Of a stretch of 64,000 nucleotides of DNA, positions 38,579-48,114 are shown one piece after another (the first letter of the stretch is position 1; the number at the start of each line of letters is the position of its first letter). The stretch comes from Epiperipatus broadwayi (Eukaryota > Onychophora > Udeonychophora > Euonychophora > Peripatidae): assembly GCA_028023455.1 (NCBI GenBank), contig JAQFVV010000071.1, positions 4,914,650 to 4,978,649 on the forward strand, in the 5' to 3' direction. The position numbers and the translations under genes are program-made. The notes below the pieces were generated by a model. The model was not told the DNA's origin. It made no database searches and saw only the letters and a list, made by a program, of their open reading frames with translations.

Positions 38579-38865
38579 GCATTCTTCATATACCTGGAGC
38601 TTAATTGTAAATATAGGGGATTTGAACACAGACTTTCAAGTACCCTTCAACAATTCACACTATCTCATACTACTGCTACACATGATCACACACATGTAAA
38701 AAAGATAAATAATCACCAAACTGGTTTAGCATGAAATATGTATATTGGTGATTATTTATCTTTTCTACATGTGTGTGGTCATGTGTATCAGTAGTATGAG
38801 ATAGTATGGATAAGTACTTGAAAGTGTGTGTTCAAATTCTTTGTATATACATGTCATGCTAATAT
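38579..38865. repeat. Foldback family B, copy 1
   Basis: Arms 38619-38718 and 38746-38839 pair almost throughout ('tatctcatactactg', 'aaagataaataatcacca' on the left) around a 27-bp spacer. On the minus strand the left arm contains a B-box-like 'gtgttcaaatccc'. Related copies are at 45.1-45.5 and 58.9 kb. Confidence 0.75.
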
Positions 38866-39138
38866 GTGAAGACTACAGACATAAGAGCATTTTATGTAAA
38901 TATATACAATTATCTTGATGGGGATAAGCAAAGTAATTATAATAAGTACTTACTAAATATAAAAATTGTCTCATGCAACCGTTTCAATAAGTAATTTTTA
39001 TGCCCTCTAATTATAACCTGAGACAATGATTTTTATAAGAAAATAGTGGTCTGATTGAAGACAAATGGCTCTTTTTCCATAAAAAAAATTGTTGCCTTGT
39101 GTACTGGTTAAAGAGTATTTCAGTTATTTTTTTTTTAA

Positions 39139-39230
39139 GTGTCATAGCATCGGCCGGGACGCGAACCCACAACCCGGGCACTGCCTGCAAGTGCAAGGCA
39201 GTCGCATTGACCTCTCGACCACCAATGCAA
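39139..39230 (-). repeat. Very short tRNA-like retroposon, copy 2, with 14-bp target duplication
   Basis: The minus strand reads GCATTGGTGGTCGAGAGGTC at the 5' end, has 'gggttcgcgtccc' and ends CCGATGCTATGACACTT plus an A run. The first 7 and last 7 nt of the tRNA-like part (GCATTGG and CCGATGC) form an acceptor stem. The flanks carry a 14-bp direct repeat, TATTTCAGTTATTT, at 39116-39129 and 39234-39247, which is the signature of target-primed retroposition. Confidence 0.9.
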
Positions 39231-39339
39231 GACTATTTCAGTTATTTGTTGTAACAGTTATATGAATCTTAATCTTGAAGTATTATATATATATAATAAT
39301 TGATGAATAATGATGTTATCTACAGGTTACCAGAAAAAA

Positions 39340-39855
39340 ATAAAAAAATGAAATTTGACTATTAAGTTCAGAGGTTTGTCTGAAAGTTTGTGATAATGGT
39401 ATTTTAGTTGTAATTATATATTTGATTATTTCCACCATTCAATATTAATTAATTGCTAGATGTCTTTAGAAAAATTCAAACTTTAACTTTTCAAAATGCA
39501 TTGAACTATTAGTAATAGCACATAGGTTAGTATATAACAAAAAGCTCCCAATAATATTATTTTCACTTTTTTGGGTATTGCTGGTCTGACTAGTGATAGT
39601 TCTTGTGAATTGAACCAGGACCTTTAGATTCAAGAATATTAAATTAAGGTAACACTCTAATCAACTAGGTTATTCTGTCCTAGATGACAGAAATTACATT
39701 ATATACTTATCTGCATGGATCCTCCTGATTTCTCCCTTCACATCTATTAATGTTACTTGTCAGATCAACAATTGAAAAAAAGAAATAAATATCATTCAAA
39801 ACATTGTATTATATAATGACTTGTCGGTTAAATGTGTTTGAAAAGTTTAAATAAA
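39340..39855 (-). repeat. Dispersed repeat family G, copy 1, with tRNA-like segment
   Basis: About 510 bp similar along its length to 56495-57010. On the minus strand near 39600-39665 there is an A-box-like 'tagttgattagag' and a B-box-like 'ggttcaattcaca', as in a tRNA-derived SINE. The similarity between the two copies extends far on both sides of the tRNA-like part. Confidence 0.6.
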
Positions 39856-39888
39856 GTTTAAATTTTTTAAAGACATTTAACAATTAAT

Positions 39889-41595
39889 ATTAGAAACAGT
39901 GCTAAAAATAAATGTTTATTTACATATGTTTAAAGTTTCATTTGTGAGTGACGTCTAATAAATTCTAAATAATTTCGTCGGCATCATTCATTCAGATATC
40001 GTAAACAGTGGTTTAAAGTGAGTAGTCTATCCTCACACTTTCACTTACAGTACTTAAGATTTGCCCATATACACCTGGGTCTCTTTTTATGCCATAGATA
40101 GGTTCCTCAGAGAAGACGCGCAAATGAAATCACGCAAAAATAGATATAACTTACATTGAAAAAGGGGAGATGCAGTCTGTGATTTTTCAAAATTCATGTA
40201 AAAGCAAAGCACTAATGTAAAATTACTTTAAAATTCGCGGGAAAAAAAAATAAGGAAATAAAATATGACTAATAAAAAATTTCAAATTTGAAAAAAATTG
40301 ATACAAAACAAACTTTTTTTAACTATAATATTTAATTTTATTCAAAATAATATATTTTTATGCATAATTTACAGTACAGTAATTTACATTTTTTATACAC
40401 ATTTTAATTATTATAGCTATTTGCCATAAAACACGTTCGTTTGCAAACAACTAGCGCCAACTTCACACTCTTGTTGTGTCAGTGGTTTTCCGGTGACAAC
40501 GTAATTAGTAATTAATCTTTGAGATGATGATTTTACTAATTGTTTATGAAACTAACAACTAAAAATTAAATTCTTATTTTTGTCTTTAATTTTCAATTCC
40601 GTTTCAAAATCAAATTTCGCCGTAAGTAATTTTTAAATTGTTAATTACAATTAAAATTCAGATTTTAATTTTTAATTGTCAAATTTAATTGTGCCCACTA
40701 CTATTACTGACCTTTTAAAAATAAACTTGTGGACACTAAATGATTAATAATTGATTACGTTCTTTTTTAAAAAGCAAAAACAGAATGTGATTTAAAATGC
40801 AAAATTAACACGCACAATGTTTGAACAAATTTACATTATAAACTTGTAAAATTTAATGTGTGTATACATAAAATGTGGAAATTATGATTTTAATTTCATT
40901 ATTGCATAAAATCTTACTATTATAAAGCACTGAAAATATTGAAATTACTAAGATGAAAGTCAAATTCCAATAATGTGCTATTACTTTCAATATAACGTAA
41001 GTGCACGAAATTTATTATTTAAAGTAATAGCGCATTATCGGAGTTCAATTTCCGGTGAAACACGAATCGCGTAACTTCAAAATCATGTTAAATAAGTCCT
41101 TGTAAAAAGAGATCCAGGTGTATAAGCATTTGTTTTGGATTGAATAAGTGGATTCATTTTATTATTCCCTAAATACTATATCTTATGTTGTAAGTGGAAG
41201 TACTCATTTATTATTTAACACTCGTGAAAAAGTGTACAATAACTTAAATGGCTGATTAAATTTATTACAATTAGAAACAGCACTAAAAATAAATGTTTAT
41301 TTACATATGTTTAAAGTTTCCTTTGTGAGTGACATCTAGTAAATTCTAGATAATTTCGTCAGTGTCATTCATTCAGATATCGTAAACAGTGGTTTAAAGT
41401 GAGTAGTCTATCCTCACACTTTCACTTACAGAACTTAAGATTTGCCCATATATAAGCATTTGGGTTGGGTTGAATAAGTGTTCATTTTATTCTTTCCTAA
41501 ATACTATATCTTGTGTTGTAAGTGGAAGTACTCATTTATTATTTAACACTCGTGAAAAAGCGCACAATAACTTAAATGGCTGATTAAATTTATTA
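39889..41595 (+). repeat. Tandem duplication of a ~330-bp unit, first copy split by an insertion
   Basis: Unit 1 is 39889-40071 plus 41121-41267; unit 2 is the uninterrupted 41270-41595. Both begin 'attagaaacag', contain 'tcagatatcgtaaacagtgg' and 'ctcacactttcacttacag', then 'gtaagcatt'-type sequence and end 'ggctgattaaatttatta'. The element at 40072-41120 separates the halves of unit 1. Confidence 0.9.
40072..41120. mobile_element. 1,049-bp TA-flanked non-autonomous DNA transposon
   Basis: Ends are inverted repeats of 18 bp, CACCTGGGTCTCTTTTTA and TAAAAAGAGATCCAGGTG, with one mismatch. It is flanked by TA on both sides (40070-40071, 41121-41122), and the paralogous empty site in the tandem copy at 41450 has a single TA there, so the target duplication is TA as in the Tc1/mariner superfamily. 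The interior has no transposase frame. An internal palindrome near 40970-41041 ('aataatgtgctattacttt' and 'aaagtaatagcgcattat') is present. Confidence 0.88.
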
Positions 41596-41770
41596 GATGA
41601 TAGAAATAGTCAAATATACAATTACTAAATGTTCGTTCTTTTAGGAGTTATTGTTTAAATAGTTATATTTACAATCATATACTTATTTAATGTTCAAGTC
41701 ATTTATTAGCAGATGCAGCATTTAATAATTTATTTTAGTTAGTTTCAATTGAATTCTTTTTTTTCCTCCT

Positions 41771-41870
41771 ATGTCATAGCATCGGGTGGGAGGCGAACCC
41801 ACAACTGTGTGCAACCAACTACTTGCTTGCAAGGCAGCTGCTATGACCTCTCAGCTAACAACACTTGACA
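41771..41870 (-). repeat. Very short tRNA-like retroposon, copy 3, with 10-bp target duplication
   Basis: The minus strand contains 'ttagctgagaggtcatagca', 'gggttcgcctccc' and ends 'cgatgctatgacatag', followed by an A-rich tail. Direct repeats CAATTGAATT flank it at 41746-41755 and 41869-41878. Confidence 0.85.
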
Positions 41871-42085
41871 ATTGAATTTTTTTATATATGTTATCCTACT
41901 GAGAATCAATTCTGAAACCATTAACTGTGAGTCTTCTAATGGATAGAGAATTACCTAAAATTCATTCATGTTTATTTTCCATATAATATCAGTTTTTACA
42001 TAATACAACAATTTAATATTTTTTTAAGTTCATTATAATAGAGATTAGAACATGCCGCCTTGATAATTGCTATAATTTATATATC

Positions 42086-42342
42086 TGTTTAAACAGAGGC
42101 AAATTCTTTATACAGTAATGCCACCCAGTGCAAGCCAGAGTAATCACTGGATGCAAGAAAGTTTGTGCATAAAACCCCTATCTAGTGCGTACCCATCCAA
42201 TATTCCCAGACTAATGTCTAGCTGGTGGTTTAACTAGTGAAGAGCCTTGGATCTGGCTTGCGCTGGGTGGCATTACTGTATGAAGAGTTTTGCCTCTGTT
42301 TTAACAGCTGTGTAAGCATAGGAAATAGTGATTAAGTAACAT
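42086..42342. repeat. Foldback element, family A, copy 5 (inner part)
   Basis: Left 'aacagaggcaaattctttat' and 'gccacccagtgcaagccag' pair with right 'ctggcttgcgctgggtggca' and 'tttgcctctgttttaac'. The outer motif 'agcataggaaatagtgat' follows on the right. Confidence 0.75.
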
Positions 42343-42369
42343 TTAGTGATTTAATACTAATCTTACCTA

Positions 42370-42795
42370 TAGGATGATGGTGGCCATGGTTATTAAAAAA
42401 ACAAAGACACCAAAATATATACATTCTGAACTGATTTCAGATCTATATAACTATACAAATGAATGAAAGCATTATTGTGTCTTCATTTTGGACTCATAGA
42501 TTTATAGTTAACTAAAAAAGTAAATGGTAGCTGCTGAGAGTTGCATTACATCCTACAATCTAGGTCCAGTGCTCTCAGATTCCAAGAATTTTGCTGATGA
42601 AGGCTATAAGCTAGAAACTGGTCTGGGGATGTTGATTGAGTTAGCACAAGATTGGGTTTTTATACACAAACCTTCTTGCATCTATTAATTACTCCGCATT
42701 GCACTGTCTGTGGCACTATTGTATGGAGAGTTATGTCACTGTTTTAACTGCTTATGTAAGCATAGGATATAGTGATGCTGTGATGTATATACCTA
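42370..42795. repeat. Family A interior plus right arm, joined to copy 5
   Basis: Starts in the family interior ('ggttattaaaaaaacaaaga', 'tttatagttaactaaaaaag') and ends with a second right arm ('ggcactattgtatggagag', 'cataggatatagtgatgctg'). Together with 42086-42342 it has one left arm and two right arms, so one foldback unit has lost or exchanged its arm, or a short copy is nested in a long one. Confidence 0.65.
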
Positions 42796-42799
42796 TTAG

Positions 42800-44110
42800 T
42801 TATATAATATGTTTAGAAAAAATATTAATGTTCTGATTGAAAGTTTTTTTAATAATGATAGTGAACAGAAGGTTTTTTGAAGTAAAAAAGTATGTTAATT
42901 ATTGGAGATCATACAAATTTTATTAATATATAAATAAGTAAAGAAGTTATACAAATCTATATGGAGCTGTAGTAGTCATTCAAAGTAAGATGTATCACTA
43001 GTCTATTTATTGCTCTTCATTAAAAAATCTTTGTCACAAATTTGCAGTCAAAACTAGAGAATATTAATCTCGGAAACTTGGAGAGAAAATCTACCAGCAT
43101 TTAATTAAATACTTTCTGGAATATGCATAATTAAAGTTTGCTTTCATGATATGCATTTGTGGATTTTATGAATGTAGTTTTTTTTACAAATATTATAATT
43201 GTTACCTTTGGCAAAGACGCACATCACAAAGTCGATAGGGAATATATTATTTATTAGCTGTTTATCTCTATTTTGAGGATTAATATTTTCTATTTTTGAT
43301 ATTTCCATTTGCATAGGTGTGCAGTCAAATATAGATTTATTTTTGCATATGTGTGCAGTCAAATATAGATTTATGATAAGTTTTATTACTTTACACAAGA
43401 TATCACGATAGAAAGCATCAAATTTATTTTTAATGTATTTCAGAAATGATGAAGATTAAGATGTTTTACAATTTCATTTTTAATGAGAGTAGAATGAAGT
43501 TGCAAACTATACTGTATCAAAGCACTTCACTTCAATTATACACTATCGACTAAAAAAATGTAAACAGACAAAAATAAAAATACACAATCTTGTTAAAAAA
43601 AAAATTAATTTGTAAATATATTTTATAATACATCTCAGATCACCATCTATGATTATACTTATTCATACATACGATTTATACTTCCTTCATTATCTTTTGT
43701 GAATTTGATGTGTAATATTTTGCATAATAAAATACTTTTTAAACATATAATGCTAAAAGTATTATAAAATTTTAGAACATACTAAAAGTTGATACTGTCA
43801 TAAAAATGTCAAAACTATTAGAGAGATCCTAATTTTTTGAAAGTAAGCCCATTATCATTTTTCTAACAGGGAAAAGGTTATTGAGAAAAATGCCTGCTGT
43901 GTGTTTAATAATTATAAAATCCAGACGTTTTGCTATTTACTTTATTTTAAAAATAAAGATGCAGTACAAGTAATTTATTTTTCTTATTATGATTGTTTTC
44001 ATTGAGTCAATGAATGAACACACCTTCAATAACATATATGTAAATGTGGCTTCTCCATTTATTATTAATAATTATATTACTTTAAAATTTTGTTTATATT
44101 TCAATCTTAA
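42800..44110. other. AT-rich non-coding DNA
   Basis: Only notable item is a short tandem pair with 'gtgtgcagtcaaatatagat' at about 43317 and 43352. The 84-codon minus-strand frame (43144-43398) crosses this repeat and has no recognised domain. Confidence 0.4.
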
Positions 44111-44114
44111 TCTA

Positions 44115-44380
<266 letters not shown>

Positions 44381-44389
44381 GCATTTGTG

Positions 44390-44390
<1 letters not shown>

Positions 44391-44450
<60 letters not shown>
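44391..44450. repeat. (TA)n(TG)n microsatellite
   Basis: About 19 TA units followed by about 11 TG units. Confidence 0.95.
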
Positions 44451-45075
44451 CATAATGAAAAGTATTAAGCACAATTCAATAAATAATACATATTCTATTT
44501 CAATCAAATTTTATCAACATGAGCTATTGTTTGCTCTATATATTTATACATTTATGGCCTCACTGTATTTCAGTAGCACAATATGTTCTTGTCCTTTGTT
44601 ATACACTGTAATTAAAAAATAAACAAATGGTATACTGCTGAGGAGTTCATAAGCAGTTGAATCGATAATGCTAGGGCATGATCCATGGATCTTGAGCCCC
44701 AGATACCACACTTCTGTCATTACATTAAAACATAAAAGCATATGCTGCAATAAATTTACTAAAGCTACTTTGCAACGTTTTTTTATTTTACTTGAATGCT
44801 TTCAAGTAGGATGCTAAAGTCTTGCTAAAGACTTCCCAAGATTGAATGCATCTTCATATCTGAATACTTGATAAAGATGTTCTTAATCAATTGCATGTAC
44901 TAGCTGTGCAGGAACTATCAAGCAAAGTGACAAATGATTTTATTCATTATATATTCAAATTATCTTCTTATCAAGCATTAGTGAAAGGATGGAGTTAAAA
45001 TTAAAATAAACAGTGGTAAGTCGGTAAGAAACCTCATCAAAAAAAGATGATTAAAAATGACATATATATATATGT

Positions 45076-45344
45076 ATATGTAATCTTGTAATTGAATATT
45101 AATAAATACATACATTGTACAGGCTTAAACCTGCATTTATATATGTAATATATGCGGGATTCGAACTCAGACTTTCACACGACCCACTACTCTGCCATCT
45201 CATATTGCTGACCCACCTGATCACACACATGTTGAAAAGATAAATAATCACCAATATACCTATTTCATGCTAAACCAGCGATCATTGAAGCCTGTCCATT
45301 AAAGTATGAAGATTGGCTATCTTAATATAAAGCTGAGCACTGAT

Positions 45345-45378
<34 letters not shown>

Positions 45379-45988
45379 AGGATTGTAATCTGGACCAACT
45401 GATGATTTCTGGTTAAGCATGAAATACGTATATTGGTGATTATTTATCTTTTCAACATGTGTGTGATCAGGTGGGTCAGCAATATGAGATGGCACTGAGA
45501 TTAATAAATTCAGTAACATAAATATATATAAAGTACAACTTTAAAAAGTTTTATCTACCTAGTCGTAGTCTTTACAAACTAACACTAATTTTTTTTATGG
45601 TATCTTCAAACATGCTTTTAAATGATAACGTTTTAAGGTTAGCTTTTTATGATCATAATAGGTTATGTATATATGGTTTTAATTTTGATTATAATAATAT
45701 GAAAATATTACACATTGAAAAAAACTACAATAAAAGGGAAATAAAGGCAGCTATGTAAGGATATCTTAATAAATAGACAGGCAACAAATGCTAAAATTAA
45801 TGAATGGTAGGAAAGCTAGATTTTAAAAGTGTTTGAAGATACCTTAAAAAAGAATTAGGGTTAGTTGACAAAGACTTCGAAGGTAGTCAAAAGCACTACT
45901 AGGTGAATAAAAGTTTTTAAAATTGTACTTTATATATATATATTTATGTTACTGTATTTATTAATATTTAATTACAAGATTATGTATA
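45076..45988. repeat. Composite 0.9-kb palindrome (families B and C nested)
   Basis: The outer ends 'gtaatcttgtaattgaatat' (45079) and its complement 'tatttaattacaagattat' (45964) bracket two inner palindromes. The first is family B: 45193-45269 and 45418-45494 are reverse complements with one mismatch in 77 nt. The second (about 45501-45550 with 45912-45960) pairs 'cagtaacataaatatatata' with its complement. A minus-strand A-box-like 'tggcagagtagtggg' and a consensus-like B-box 'gttcgaatccc' lie in the left family B arm. The right outer half resembles 60723-60945. Confidence 0.8.
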
Positions 45989-46344
45989 TAACTTCGAAGA
46001 AATACAGATATCGAATAAGAATATTATTGTATGTATATATAAACCTGATTTTAAACAAAGCTAGTTGGTTTTGTAAATGAAATCACTATAAATCTTCAAT
46101 CTATTTTCAAGACAGTCTCTATAAGCAAAGTATGGAATCCTTCAGCTTTTATTCTGGTTTAAGAGACAAAGAGAGCTGGTTGAGGTTTTTTTTATTAATA
46201 GGTGTTTAAATAAAACCATTAAACAGGCAACTAAAACCTGTTTTGAATGCAGGCTAATATATAGTCATTTTTAAAACTTAAAAGATAAATCATATATATA
46301 TATATGTGTGTGTGTTCTAATATTTTCATGGATAAAAGATGTCA

Positions 46345-46476
46345 TTATTATTATTTGCGGGATATTCTGTGTAGTGAAATAGCTAAATACTGACATTCTG
46401 AGAAAGGTACTTGATATTGTACTGAAACATCAGCATTTAGCTATTTCACTACACAGAATATCCTGCAAATAATAAT
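46345..46476. repeat. Foldback family E palindrome
   Basis: Arms 46345-46392 and 46430-46476 pair almost completely, with 'gatattctgtgtagtgaaat' on the left and 'atttcactacacagaatatc' on the right, around a 37-bp spacer containing 'tactgaaacatcag'. Confidence 0.8.
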
Positions 46477-46485
46477 AAATCAGTA

Positions 46486-46670
46486 AAAGCAACCATTATT
46501 TAATCCATTGCAGAATGAAAGTCTATCCAGTTCAATCCATCTTCTCTGATCTCTAGCCTCTTTTTTCCACATCATCCCTGCACACTTTCTTATTTCATCC
46601 ATCCATCTCAGATATGGTCTCTTTCTGGGACTTTTACAATCTCTTGGATTTCAGTTTAATATTTCATATA
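46486..46670 (-). mobile_element. RTE-like retrotransposon tail, minus strand
   Basis: On the minus strand this matches the terminal part of the RTE-like family, with 'gggatgatgtgg', 'gatggattgaact' and 'tttcattctgcaatgg'-type segments in the same order as at 4560-4660. It has no (GAT)n tail of its own in view, as it abuts the palindrome at 46476. Confidence 0.75.
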
Positions 46671-47580
46671 TATTTATCATCATTTTCAACTATTATCCAT
46701 TCACTATAGATAAAGATATTTCCATGGTTAACCTTTGTGCTGATACTTACGAGACATTGTGTTGACGATTGATGTCACTCTAATTCCATCATTTTTAATG
46801 CTAAGATAGACATTATAGACTCGTTAGCTAGGTTTTTAAAAGTTCTGTAAGATGCTGCCCTCTCTTGAATTATTTTACAAGTAAAAAATCAAATAAACTG
46901 ACAGTAAAGCTTTACAAAGGATAAAGCTTGTCAGTGATTGGCTCTCAGCCATTAAAGACATTCTGATTGGCTGGCAAGGACAAAGAAACTGCCTAATCAA
47001 AGAAAAATGCTAAGATTTTCAATTCAAAAATGATAAACAAATATTTTAGACAATTATAAAAGTATTTTCTGACCAATTATAATTATTTTACTAAATAATG
47101 CTAAAAATAAAATTATTTTAAAAAAATATTTAAGATTTTAGCAAAAAAATATTTACTTTTCCATAATGTAAAACTGGAAAAAAAAATTTACGTCAGCAAC
47201 TCTTTTTAATTCATTACTAAGTTTAGCTTTTAATTTGCTGCTATGGAATATTTTTACAATAAACAAATAGAAATTTATTTTTGAAAGAACTTTCGTTCAC
47301 TTTCATAACCTGACAAATTATTAATATACTTTTTACAAATGAATCTAAAGTGAATATGATATTAAAAGGTAAATATATTTTGACAATTGACTTTGTCTTG
47401 GCCAATTAAAAGTTTTGATTTTTAACTCACTCAGGCCAATAATATAATTAACGGTCAAAAGGTTAATCCAGTTTCTCCAATTTCTAGTCTTTTTTCTCCA
47501 CATCATATTAACAAACTTCTTTATTTTATCCATTCATCTCACATGTGATCTTTTAAATCTCTTTGAATCCATTTTATATA
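46671..47580 (-). mobile_element. Second RTE tail, interrupted by a TTAA element
   Basis: The 3' end (46671-46727, with ATC-type tail complement at 46677-46685) and the remainder (47467-47580, 'tttttctccacatcat', 'atccattcatctcacatg') together form one RTE tail. The break lies at TTAA, where the undisrupted family has 'gttcaatcc'. The inserted element is 46728-47466. Confidence 0.75.
46728..47466 (-). mobile_element. TTAA piggyBac-like element, copy 3, inverted
   Basis: Same family as 17011-17787, opposite orientation, bounded by TTAA at 46728-46731 and 47463-47466. Shared blocks on the minus strand include 'gttaattatattattggcct', 'aacttttaattggccaagac' and 'aagatgctgccctctcttg' in complement. 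Its insertion into an RTE tail shows where it begins and ends. Confidence 0.85.
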
Positions 47581-47584
47581 TAAA

Positions 47585-48020
47585 TATATAATTACATTTT
47601 TATGTAGGGAAATGACAATATTGTATCTATTGATGAAATAATTTTAAAAATCCACCATCAGCAAACTAAAAACTCAAGTGGACTCTCTTAATTTTTTAAA
47701 GTTGTTGAAATTTCTGAGTGGAATTAATATTGAGGCCAGATATACATATCGCAAATCATTTGTGAAATCATTTGTAATTAGACAGATAATAAACACAATA
47801 TCTTATTTTTAACAATCTATGCATTAATATTCAAATATAAATCAAATGATAAATTTTAAATAATTTCTTACAATACTGAATGTATAAGAAAATAAAATGA
47901 AGACAATCTCCATCTTACCATGAAATAATTAAACAAATCCACCAAATTATGCATTTGATATCATGTGCAGTTATATATATATATATATATATGATAAATG
48001 CAAATTTTGTTTTCAATTCT
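47585..48020. other. AT-rich non-coding DNA
   Basis: Nothing recognised apart from a TA run at about 47970-47992. Confidence 0.4.
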
Positions 48021-48112
48021 AGTTAAAATCTGCAGCCATGATGTTTCTACAGCAACAGCTAAAAGTGGGATTGGCTGTTGCCATAGAAACATCATGGCTG
48101 CAGATTTTAACT
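48021..48112. repeat. 92-nt hairpin with ~39-bp arms
   Basis: The left arm 'agttaaaatctgcagccatg', then 'atgtttctacagcaacagc', pairs with 48073-48112 with about three mismatches; the loop is about 14 nt. Size and shape are like a miRNA precursor, but the near-perfect pairing also fits a small MITE. Confidence 0.7.
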
Positions 48113-48114
48113 AC

